Shown piece by piece: positions 1-6,458 of a DNA stretch of 7,136 nucleotides. Positions within the stretch are counted from its first letter, which is position 1, and each line of letters begins with the position of its first letter. The DNA is from JBDGYE01 sp039584255 (GTDB lineage Bacteria > Gemmatimonadota > Gemmatimonadetes > Palauibacterales > Palauibacteraceae), in contig JBDGYE010000110.1 of NCBI GenBank assembly GCA_039584255.1, positions 1 through 7,136 on the forward strand, given 5' to 3'. The notes below the pieces were generated by a model that saw nothing but the letters and a program-made list of their open reading frames with translations, made no database searches and was not told where the DNA came from. The position numbers and the translations under genes are program-made.

Positions 1-1563
1 CTCCGGCTCGACCTCCACCGCAGGCTCTGCCTCCACCTCCACTACGTCCAGCTCCGCCTCGACCTCGACAGGCTCCGGGGCGAGGTCCACAGGCTCCGGC
101 TCGACCTCCACCGCGACCGGCTCCAGGCCTGACCCAACGTCCTCCCAGACGTCCTCCCCGGACTCGAGCGTCTGGTCCTGTGACTCGGTGTCACCCGACT
201 CTGGCGCTTCCCACCCGGCCTCGGTTTCCACGGCGCCCGGCGTCACGACTGCCCAATCCGTGATCCCGGCCTGCGGCCCGGCCCGAAGAGTTGCCTCCTC
301 TTCTTCCTCCGCCGGGGTGAGCGGGATGGGCACCTCCGGGAGGTCGCTCGATTCGGCCTCGGCCACCTGGGCCTCCAAGTCGGCCTGCTCGACCTCCGCA
401 ACAAGAGAATCGAAGTCCAGGTCCTCCGCAGCCCGCTCGAGAACATCTTCCAGATCCGCTGCCTCCGCGATGCCCGCCGTCTCCGGAAGCTCTTCGACGG
501 ACGCGTCGAGTGAGCTGGCGAAACCAGCCTCCAAACCTGCCAGAAGAGACTCCTCTCCAGGCTCCGGCGTCTCCTCCTCGGGCAGCTCCTCCACCGCAGG
601 CTCGCTCGGAGTCGGGGCATCCGGCATCCATTTGTCGGCGGGTGCCTCCTCGTCAACCGCCTCGGCGGGAGGCACCTCTGGCCCGAGATCGACTGTGGCG
701 ATCTCCGGCTCGAACGATACTTCCACAGGAGCCACTTCCTCGACGATGACTGCCCGTTCTTCTTCGTCGAAGACGACCGTCTCAGCCTCCAGTTCTCCGG
801 CCTCCTCCTCGGCTTCCAGCTTCTCGACAGGCGGCGGTGCGGGACGCGGAGGAGCTTCCACAACGACTGGGTCTACGGTCTCCTGGTTGCCCCAATCGAT
901 CCGAGATCGGCGTAGCCCCCTGGCCATCAACGACTCGTTGCTGACCATCTCGTAGAACGGAAGAGAGAGATCTCCCGACAATCCCTGCAATGTCCGGCGG
1001 AAGGTAGCGCCGGCCGGCTGGGATGGATCGGTGACGAAGAGGAACGCCACCTGCCACGGCTCCGGAAAGAAGGTCTCGTGGGTGGCCACGTCCGCTTCCG
1101 AAAGCCGGGGCGGACCCGTCCGGTGGCTGTGGTACCACCCCGAGAGCATTCCCCGTAGGCGGTCGACTTCCAGTTGCAGGGCGATATCGGCCTCGCCGCT
1201 AATCTGCTCGTCGCCCCCCTCGCGGAAAGAGAACTTGGACGGTACCGCCGTACTGACAATGATATACCGGCGTTCGGATTCCGGATCTTCGCAGAGGTCG
1301 CCGACGAGGTACCCGAACGGCTCCTCGCCGGGTGCCGCATTCCAGACGTGTTGGTGCATCGTTACGAAAGCCCGCTGATCCAGAAACACCTCGTAGGAGC
1401 CGGCGGCTGCGTCCCGCGGCACCTCGGGGATGCTCTTCCAGTGGACGCTCCTCAGCAGAGGCCGCGGCTTCCAGATGTGATAGGCATCCGTTTCCAGCTG
1501 CTTCACCTGCGGAACTCGCCACTGTGGCCTGTCGGGAAAGGTGCCCCTAGGGTCGTCTTCCAT
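1..1563 (-). CDS. JAMM (JAB1/MPN-type) metallopeptidase-domain protein with long acidic tail, 3' end outside window
   Basis: Seen: 521 in-frame codons from the ATG at 1563 to the window edge, with no stop. Residues about 55-190 form a JAB/MPN domain. Glu81 lies in an E-x-x-G-x-L-x-G motif (EPFGYLVG). A perfect JAMM zinc signature follows: His145-Ser-His147, seven residues, Ser155, two residues, Asp158, preceded by GWY. Known: this motif binds catalytic zinc in isopeptidases and peptidases such as Rpn11 and AMSH and in bacterial JAB proteins. Residues about 229-521 are strongly acidic, rich in Glu, Val, Pro and Ala and probably disordered, with short Trp-centred islands and a helix-prone patch near 369-407. 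No signal peptide is visible, so it is probably cytoplasmic. No other start codon exists nearby in frame; the ribosome-binding site is weak. It is transcribed divergently from the beta-barrel gene. Substrate unknown; no ubiquitin-like, E1 or E2 gene is in view. Confidence 0.85.
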   Translation of the reverse strand, partial: MEDDPRGTFPDRPQWRVPQVKQLETDAYHIWKPRPLLRSVHWKSIPEVPRDAAAGSYEVFLDQRAFVTMHQHVWNAAPGEEPFGYLVGDLCEDPESERRYIIVSTAVPSKFSFREGGDEQISGEADIALQLEVDRLRGMLSGWYHSHRTGPPRLSEADVATHETFFPEPWQVAFLFVTDPSQPAGATFRRTLQGLSGDLSLPFYEMVSNESLMARGLRRSRIDWGNQETVDPVVVEAPPRPAPPPVEKLEAEEEAGELEAETVVFDEEERAVIVEEVAPVEVSFEPEIATVDLGPEVPPAEAVDEEAPADKWMPDAPTPSEPAVEELPEEETPEPGEESLLAGLEAGFASSLDASVEELPETAGIAEAADLEDVLERAAEDLDFDSLVAEVEQADLEAQVAEAESSDLPEVPIPLTPAEEEEEATLRAGPQAGITDWAVVTPGAVETEAGWEAPESGDTESQDQTLESGEDVWEDVGSGLEPVAVEVEPEPVDLAPEPVEVEAELDVVEVEAEPAVEVEPE

Positions 1564-1635
1564 GTCCGTTCGCTTCTGGAACCAGCGTACGCCACCGCGG
1601 TCTTGTCTTGGACCGTCGGATGTTCCTCGATTCTG

Positions 1636-1664
1636 ATAATGGACTGCCCCAAAATGGGCGGCAA
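1636..1664 (-). promoter_or_regulatory. Candidate sigma70-type promoter for the JAMM gene
   Basis: Read on the minus strand, TTGCCG (1659-1664) and CATTAT (1636-1641) are separated by exactly 17 bases, each matching four of six positions of the -35 and -10 consensus. Transcription would begin near 1629, giving a leader of about 65 nt before the ATG at 1563. The local AT-rich patch stands out in GC-rich DNA. A CCCA/TGGG inverted repeat (1648-1658) lies in the spacer. This rests on consensus matching only. Confidence 0.3.
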
Positions 1665-1802
1665 GTAGGTGCCGCGGGCACTGGCGGACCGCGATCGGTG
1701 TTGACAGTCGGGTATGGAGGAGCGAGTGTCGCATGGACCGTGCGGGGAGCAGTCACCCGGGACCAGCGGCGGCCTGGGTCTCGGGGACGGCCGCCGGTTC
1801 AA

Positions 1803-1808
1803 AAGGAG
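1803..1808 (+). promoter_or_regulatory. Shine-Dalgarno site fixing the beta-barrel gene start
   Basis: AAGGAG lies five bases before the ATG at 1814. This selects 1814 over the in-frame ATG at 1733, because only the shorter protein begins with a proper signal peptide. Confidence 0.75.
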
Positions 1809-1813
1809 CCTTG

Positions 1814-2425
1814 ATGCTGCGTCGTCTCCCAGTCATGTGGGTTGCTGTCTGTCTGGGCATCGTGTTCTTGCCCGAGGTCTCGGCCGGCCAGTCCCGAGTC
1901 GGCGATCCGAGACTCGGGTCTCGTTTCGCCATCGATGCGACCCTCGGCTACTCCTGGCTCACGGGTGAGGTGGGAGACAGCATCACGGGCGGCGTCGGAG
2001 CCGAGCTGGCGGTTGTGTACCAGACGGCCGAGATACCGCTGCGGTTCGGCCTGGCCGGCGGATACGCCAGCCTCAGCTTCGAAGCTGGCGGGGGATCGGC
2101 GGACAAGTGGAGCGTGTTCGGCCTCGCTACCTACCTGATCGTATCGGAGGAGACCGAGATGCTGCCCTACGTCCAGGGCAGAGTCGGTTGGACCCAGTTC
2201 AGCGACGATCGCCTCGGAGTCAAATCTACCGCCAGCGGGTTCGAGATCGGCGCTGCGGCAGGGGTCGACATACCGGTCGCCGAGAAGATCTCCATAGACG
2301 TGGTGGGCCTGTTCAACTGGATCAACCTCGGGCCCACCACCGTGCAGGGAATCGACATCCCGGACTCCAGCAAGACCGGCTCCGCTTTCGGTTTGCGCGC
2401 CGGGGCCATCTTCTTCCTCGAGTAG
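1814..2425 (+). CDS. Secreted small outer-membrane beta-barrel protein
   Basis: 203 residues. Residues 1-24 form a signal peptide: MLRR basic start, hydrophobic core at about 6-20, and a V-S-A site before Gly25. The mature part is a series of short strands with alternating hydrophobic and polar residues, rich in Gly and aromatics, separated by Gly/Asp/Ser turns, as in eight-stranded OmpA-like or OMP_b-brl domains. It ends in a hydrophobic, Phe-containing strand (AIFFLE), roughly like the last strand of barrels inserted by BamA, although the terminal residue is Glu and not Phe. There is no OmpA peptidoglycan-binding domain. Predicted location: outer membrane. Function unknown; porin-like, adhesive or structural roles are all possible. 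It stands alone on the plus strand, divergent from the JAMM gene and convergent with the export operon. An in-frame extension to 1733 would bury the signal peptide and is rejected. Confidence 0.8.
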   Translation: MLRRLPVMWVAVCLGIVFLPEVSAGQSRVGDPRLGSRFAIDATLGYSWLTGEVGDSITGGVGAELAVVYQTAEIPLRFGLAGGYASLSFEAGGGSADKWSVFGLATYLIVSEETEMLPYVQGRVGWTQFSDDRLGVKSTASGFEIGAAAGVDIPVAEKISIDVVGLFNWINLGPTTVQGIDIPDSSKTGSAFGLRAGAIFFLE

Positions 2426-2434
2426 CGCTCCGTC

Positions 2435-2475
2435 GATCACGTCGGCCCCACGCCCACCAGGCGGCGTCCGTGATC
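2435..2475. terminator. Inverted repeat between convergent genes, possible bidirectional terminator
   Basis: GATCACG (2435-2441) pairs perfectly with CGTGATC (2469-2475). Nested inside is a second stem, CGCC (2451-2454) with GGCG (2460-2463). It sits between the stop of the beta-barrel gene (2425) and the stop of the small membrane-protein gene (2485), where a shared terminator is expected. No run of T follows on either strand, so it is not a classical intrinsic terminator. Confidence 0.35.
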
Positions 2476-2484
2476 CGAATCCCC

Positions 2485-2781
2485 TCAGGTCAACTCCTTG
2501 CCAGCCACGCTCGCCCCGCCAAGAACGCGGGCGGTTCGCGACTCCAGCAACCCTTCGGCGAACTCGAGGCGCCGCTTGAGATGATCGATCTTCAAGTTCT
2601 GTGCATCCACCAGTGCCTTGAGGCTCTCGTATTGTAGCCTCTCCTGAGCCGCGTCGCGCTTGCCGAGCGCGTTCGCCTCCATGACGTTGCCGAGGCGCTT
2701 CGTCAACGGCCGGAAGATCAGCACCCCGGCGAGCGACAGAATGAACGTGATCGGAACCAATGCTATGAAGAACTCCTCCAT
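2485..2781 (-). CDS. Small membrane-anchored coiled-coil protein, last gene of the export operon
   Basis: 98 residues. Residues about 4-24 are one hydrophobic membrane helix (FFIALVPITFILSLAGVLIF), followed by a basic stretch (RPLTKRLG). Residues about 35-82 are a charged, heptad-like helix likely to form a coiled coil, and the C-terminal 15 residues are low in structure. The basic residues after the helix suggest the coiled coil faces the cytoplasm. The start at 2781 has a strong Shine-Dalgarno, GAGGAGGT, about six bases upstream. It begins 22 nt after the permease B stop, so it is very likely co-transcribed with the exporter. Layout and size resemble PspB-like proteins (short N-terminal helix, then a coiled coil), but I cannot claim homology. 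Possible roles are an accessory or regulatory subunit of the transporter, or an envelope-stress protein. Function not recognised. Confidence 0.8.
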   Translation of the reverse strand: MEEFFIALVPITFILSLAGVLIFRPLTKRLGNVMEANALGKRDAAQERLQYESLKALVDAQNLKIDHLKRRLEFAEGLLESRTARVLGGASVAGKELT

Positions 2782-2803
2782 GCTCAGACCTCCTCTTCCA
2801 GCC

Positions 2804-4048
2804 TTACTCGTATCTGAGTGATTCGACGGGATCGACGCCGGCAGCCTTCCGCGCTGGAAGGAAGCCGGCGATCAGTCCTATCGTCGCTAGTATCGCCGTG
2901 CAGAGGAGCGCGATCGGCCACGACAGCTTGGGGTTCGTGATGTACTGCATGGCCTGGTCCGTTACAGGCAGTGCATCCACCCCCACTACCACCAGGCTGG
3001 AGATCGTAAGCCCGATGATGCCTCCGCCCAGCGAGATGAGGATCGCCTCGAACACGAACTGGCCCATGATGTGCTTCTTGCGGGCGCCGACGGCCAGCTT
3101 AACTCCGATCTCGCGGGTCCGCTCTTTCACGACCACGTACATGATGTTGGCCACGCCGACGCCGGCCACGATCAGGGTGAAGATCCCCACGAGTCCCATG
3201 AAGATCTGTATCCCGAGACCTATGTTCCGGCTCTCCCGTTCGCTCTCAAAGAAGTCCCACATGGGAAGCGCACGCTCGTCGGTGGCATCGAAGCGGTGCC
3301 TAGCCCCCAGGACCGCCGAGATCTGCTGCTTCGTCAGCTCCGCGCGCTCGAGGCGACGCGGCCTGAGAAGAAGGTGGTTCACGTAGCGATTTCCGTACAG
3401 CGAACGGAATGTGGACGCGGGGATGATCGCCCGATCCTCGTCCGGTCCGTTGTTCATGCTGTCTTGGAACTTGGACTTCATCACGCCGATCACGGTGAAC
3501 GGGACTCCGTCCAGTTGCAGCGTCTTACCGATCGGATCCGCACCGGCGAACAGCCGGTGCGCGATCGAGTCTCCGAGGAAGAGCACGCGCCGCTTCTCAC
3601 GAACGTCCTTCTCGTTGATGAAGCGCCCGCCTGGCTGGGGATACATGTTTCGCATCCGTGAGAAGTCCGGGTGCACCCCCTCCATATACGTCGACGTGCG
3701 GACATCACCGTAATGAAGGCTGGTGCCCCACCGGCCGTAAGACGGGCTCACCATGTCGATGTCCTGGATCGACCTCTCAACGAGCACCATGTCGTCCTCG
3801 GTAAGGCGGATCCGGCGGCCGCGCGGGAGTCCCTCGTAGGGAATGCTCGTCTCCCCTCCGTAGACCATGAAGATTCTCTCGCCGGCTCCGAGCAGACCCT
3901 GCACGATCGTCCGCTTGAGCCCTTCCCCGAAGGAAAGGAGCAGGACGACAGCGATCGTCCCCCATATGACGGCGAACATGGTCAGGAGGGCGCGCGTCTT
4001 GTGCGCCCTCAAATCCCCGACGAACTCCTGCAGCAGAATCTTCCACAT
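2804..4048 (-). CDS. MacB/FtsX-family ABC transporter permease (permease B)
   Basis: 414 residues, a permease without an ATPase domain. Topology: membrane helix 1 at about 21-41, a large periplasmic MacB_PCD-type domain at about 45-275, then the FtsX domain with helices at about 281-306, 331-355 and 376-398. The family signature after helix 2 is clear: ANIM, then KERTREIG and VGAR (about 300-323). It ends with the typical FLPARKAAGVDPVESLR stretch. Known: MacB-fold permeases do not carry substrate through the membrane; they couple cytoplasmic ATP hydrolysis to periplasmic movements (mechanotransmission). They drive efflux of antibiotics or peptides, lipoprotein release or cell-wall hydrolase control. 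This one follows a paralogue by 51 nt and probably pairs with it. The start at 4048 has an AGAGGA site five bases upstream. Substrate cannot be told from sequence. Full-length MacB is about 650 residues because it has a fused N-terminal ATPase, absent here. Confidence 0.92.
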   Translation of the reverse strand: MWKILLQEFVGDLRAHKTRALLTMFAVIWGTIAVVLLLSFGEGLKRTIVQGLLGAGERIFMVYGGETSIPYEGLPRGRRIRLTEDDMVLVERSIQDIDMVSPSYGRWGTSLHYGDVRTSTYMEGVHPDFSRMRNMYPQPGGRFINEKDVREKRRVLFLGDSIAHRLFAGADPIGKTLQLDGVPFTVIGVMKSKFQDSMNNGPDEDRAIIPASTFRSLYGNRYVNHLLLRPRRLERAELTKQQISAVLGARHRFDATDERALPMWDFFESERESRNIGLGIQIFMGLVGIFTLIVAGVGVANIMYVVVKERTREIGVKLAVGARKKHIMGQFVFEAILISLGGGIIGLTISSLVVVGVDALPVTDQAMQYITNPKLSWPIALLCTAILATIGLIAGFLPARKAAGVDPVESLRYE

Positions 4049-4099
4049 GATTCCTCTCGCTTCATCCGGCCTGCCGGTCGACCTCTCGCCGCCTCATCC

Positions 4100-5347
4100 T
4101 CAGTAGCGCAGGCATTCGACGGGCTCTAGCCCGGCGGCCTTTCGCGCCGGGAAGAAACCGGCCGCCATGCCGACAAGCGCAAGAAGCATCACGGTCACTA
4201 CGGCCACCACCCGCGAGATGACCGGAGTCCCGATGAACTCCCGCATCGGGATGAAGCTCAGCAGGTACACGATCCCAACCGAAAGGATGAGTCCCAGCAC
4301 GGCTCCGATCGTCACGATGGCCATGCTCTCGAGGAAGATTTCACGCATGATGTCGAGCCGCCGAGCACCTACGGATCGCCGGATGCCGATCTCCTTCGTG
4401 CGCTCCTTGACCACCACGAACATAATGTTGGCGACTCCGATGCCTCCTACCGTCAGAGTGAAGCTTCCTACTATGGCGAAGAACATGTTGAACCCGAGAA
4501 AGAGGTATTCGAACATCCTCTCGAACTCCGTGGTATCCCATATCGGCAGCGCGTCCTCGTCGGTGGGATCGAACTTGTACTTGTGGCCGAGCACCTCGCG
4601 GATCTTCCGCTGGGCCACCTGCGACGCCTCAGCGTTATCCGCGCGGAAGACGATGTTGTTGAGGTACCGTCGCCCGACGATCGCGTGGTGCGTGCTGGCC
4701 GGAATGAAGACCCTGTCGCGGTCACGAGAGCTGTAGGACGAGCTCTGCTGCTTCGGTCGCATGACTCCCACGACGGTGAATGGCGTCATCCCGACCATCA
4801 CCTGCTTTCCCACGACCCCCGCCGGGTCCGCTTCGTCGCCGAACAGCAGCTCCATGACACGGTTTCCGATGAAAGCCACGCGGCGCCTGTGCTCGATATC
4901 CTCATCGTTGATGAAGCGTCCGCCCATCTCGGGAATGACGTTGCGGAGGTACGTGTACGAGGGGTAAACGCCGGTCACGTTGGGATTCGTTATGGAGCGG
5001 CCATAGCGAACCTGGGTTCCCCACCCACTGTACTCGGGGCTGATGAGTACGACCTCCGGAACCTCCTGCTCCACCAGGTGGACGTCTTCTTCGACGAGCC
5101 GGATCCAACGTCCGTTCGGGAATCCCTGGTAGGGCTTCTGGGTGCGGCCCCCGAAGACCATGGCCACGCGGTCTCCGAGGCCGTGGAAGCGCTTCCGCGT
5201 CTGGCGCTCCAACCCGATCCCGAAGGCGAGCAGGCACACCACCGCCACCGTTCCCCACGTAATGCCCAGAATCGTAAGGGCCGTGCGCAGTTTTTGTTCC
5301 CGAATGTCGGCCACGAACTGGCCGACTGCGCTGCGAAGGCGGCTCAT
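4100..5347 (-). CDS. MacB/FtsX-family ABC transporter permease (permease A)
   Basis: 415 residues, paralogue of the permease encoded just downstream. Helix 1 is at about 23-43, the periplasmic MacB_PCD-type domain at about 47-280, and FtsX-domain helices at about 283-312, 340-364 and 377-400. Signature residues: GVANIM, KERTKEIGIR and SVGAR (about 304-329), then FFPARKAAGLEPVECLR at the C-terminus. The two paralogues share unusual stretches in the periplasmic domain, including GGRFIN near 142-147 and a TDE-x-ALP-x-WD motif near 262-271, so they probably arose by duplication and may form a heterodimer. No ATPase domain is present. I chose ATG 5347 because it aligns with the paralogue's N-terminus; the frame runs on to an ATG at 5443, but that adds 32 Arg-rich residues overlapping the adaptor gene. 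The gap to the adaptor stop is 13 nt, implying one transcript, although the ribosome-binding site is weak and translation may be coupled. Confidence 0.92.
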   Translation of the reverse strand: MSRLRSAVGQFVADIREQKLRTALTILGITWGTVAVVCLLAFGIGLERQTRKRFHGLGDRVAMVFGGRTQKPYQGFPNGRWIRLVEEDVHLVEQEVPEVVLISPEYSGWGTQVRYGRSITNPNVTGVYPSYTYLRNVIPEMGGRFINDEDIEHRRRVAFIGNRVMELLFGDEADPAGVVGKQVMVGMTPFTVVGVMRPKQQSSSYSSRDRDRVFIPASTHHAIVGRRYLNNIVFRADNAEASQVAQRKIREVLGHKYKFDPTDEDALPIWDTTEFERMFEYLFLGFNMFFAIVGSFTLTVGGIGVANIMFVVVKERTKEIGIRRSVGARRLDIMREIFLESMAIVTIGAVLGLILSVGIVYLLSFIPMREFIGTPVISRVVAVVTVMLLALVGMAAGFFPARKAAGLEPVECLRY

Positions 5348-5360
5348 GGCGCGGGCGGTT

Positions 5361-6458
5361 TCAACTGATCTCCCTCGGCGGCGGCTCCACCACCTTCTCG
5401 CCCTCTTGTAGACCCGCTGTGACTTCGACCTTGATGGCGTCACTCAGGCCGGTCTGTATGACGCGCTCCTCGGTCTCTCCATCGGGAAGCAGGATCGTGG
5501 CGCGGGCGGTGTCGTTCTCGAAGCGGACGAGACGCTCAGGTATGACGAGGACGTCGCTGCGGCGATCGATGATGATGTCAGCATTGGCGGAGTACCCCGC
5601 TCGAAGGACGGCGCCGGAGCGCTCGGTGAGTCGGATCTCGATGGGAAAGACGGTCGCGTTGTCCTCGCTCCGTGCCTTCAGAGAGATCGATTCGACCTCG
5701 CCGCTCACCTTGGCCTCGGGAAGCGCTCCGACTTTGATGTCCGCTGGCATCCCCTCCTCCAACCTGCCAACATCGATCTCATCCACCGTCCCCCGGAAGA
5801 GCAGATCGCTCATCTCCGCCATCGTGATGAGGACAGTTCCCTCCTGGAAGTTGCTGAGCGGTACCACCGGATCGCCGACCTCGACTCTCGACTCCAGAAC
5901 GAAGCCGTCGATCGGGGACCGGATCACGCCCTCGATGTTCCGATTGGCGATCCGAACCCTGCCCGTCTTCAGGAGGGCGACCCTCTCTCTCGCCATCTGG
6001 ACCTGTACGCGAGCCTGCTCGTACTCCCGCTCCGCAGCCTCGAGCTCTTCCTGAGTGACAAAGTCGCGCTCACGCAGCTCGCGCTTTCGAACCAGGTCGC
6101 GCTCCCGGTTCGTCAGTTGGATGTCGTGCAGCTCCACCTGACGCTCAGCCTCCGCAAGCTCGATGGGTGTCGGATTCGGCTTAACCTCGAGGAGCGCGTC
6201 GCCCGCGCGGACGAAGTCGCCTTCTTCGATGAACAGCTCGCCCACCACGCCCGAGATCTGCGATTTGACGCTGATCTCCACTTCCGGCTCGATGTTTCCT
6301 ACCGCGAGAGCCTTCCGGATGATCGAGTCACGAACCACGTCTATCGTGGCCGGGCCACCATTTCCGTCCCGTCCTCGCAGGGCGACGGCCGCGATCGTTC
6401 CGCCCCCCACGACCAGCACCCCCAGGAGGCCCAGGCCGACCTTCGTTCGTCTCTTCAT
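5361..6458 (-). CDS. Periplasmic adaptor (membrane fusion) protein of the MacA/HlyD family
   Basis: 365 residues. An N-terminal membrane anchor at about 7-28 follows MKRRTK; there is no lipobox cysteine. The lipoyl/barrel-sandwich domain is split into two halves, about 60-92 (SGVVGELFIEEGDFVRAGD) and 176-200 (RSPIDGFVLESRVEVGDPV). Between them lies a helical hairpin at about 97-167, rich in Glu and Arg. A beta-barrel domain follows at about 208-300 and a membrane-proximal domain at about 300-360. Known: such adaptors form a hexameric tube joining an inner-membrane ABC transporter to a TolC-type outer-membrane channel. It is the first gene of the operon, and the two MacB-type permeases directly downstream are the expected partners. 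The start at 6458 has GGAG seven bases upstream. No TolC or ATPase gene lies in the window. The family call is firm; the substrate is unknown. Confidence 0.93.
   Translation of the reverse strand: MKRRTKVGLGLLGVLVVGGGTIAAVALRGRDGNGGPATIDVVRDSIIRKALAVGNIEPEVEISVKSQISGVVGELFIEEGDFVRAGDALLEVKPNPTPIELAEAERQVELHDIQLTNRERDLVRKRELRERDFVTQEELEAAEREYEQARVQVQMARERVALLKTGRVRIANRNIEGVIRSPIDGFVLESRVEVGDPVVPLSNFQEGTVLITMAEMSDLLFRGTVDEIDVGRLEEGMPADIKVGALPEAKVSGEVESISLKARSEDNATVFPIEIRLTERSGAVLRAGYSANADIIIDRRSDVLVIPERLVRFENDTARATILLPDGETEERVIQTGLSDAIKVEVTAGLQEGEKVVEPPPREIS

Larger units (their letters stand above)
1564..1813. other. Divergent intergenic region
   Basis: These 250 bases separate the start of the leftward JAMM gene from the rightward beta-barrel gene, so they should hold promoters for both. 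Small inverted repeats are visible: CGGTC/GACCG with an 8-nt spacer at 1598-1615, CCCA/TGGG with a 3-nt spacer at 1648-1658, and GTGCC/GGCAC with a 3-nt spacer at 1669-1681. Any of these could be an operator, but short repeats of this kind also arise by chance in GC-rich DNA. Reading frames crossing the region on either strand look like low-quality Arg/Pro/Gly-rich noise, so I see no gene here. Confidence 0.6.

Noticed and set aside
188..955. Plus-strand open frame of 255 codons encoding a Ser-rich protein
   Set aside because: It is the antisense of the Glu-rich tail: GAG/GAA codons read backwards give CTC/TTC and, shifted, Ser codons. The minus-strand frame carries an intact JAMM domain and is the real gene.
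191..1522. Minus-strand open frames in the other two phases (191-631, 243-863, 782-1138, 927-1340, 1199-1522)
   Set aside because: They are Arg/Gly/Ser-rich, overlap each other and lack any domain, whereas the phase starting at 1563 gives a continuous protein with a catalytic motif.
1701..1706. Perfect TTGACA -35 box on the plus strand before the beta-barrel gene
   Set aside because: No -10-like hexamer occurs 16-18 bases downstream, so it cannot be supported as a promoter.
1733..1813. Longer N-terminus for the beta-barrel protein starting at 1733
   Set aside because: It would place 27 low-quality residues before a typical signal peptide, and the strong ribosome-binding site lies directly before 1814.
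3071..3661. Plus-strand open frame of 196 codons opposite permease B
   Set aside because: Antisense shadow of a well-conserved membrane protein gene; no ribosome-binding site or recognisable domain.
4583..5368. Plus-strand open frame of 261 codons opposite permease A
   Set aside because: His/Arg/Asp-rich shadow of the permease gene, typical of antisense frames in GC-rich DNA.
5348..5443. Extended start for permease A at 5443
   Set aside because: It adds 32 Arg-rich residues that overlap the adaptor gene and do not align with the paralogue, which starts at the equivalent of 5347.
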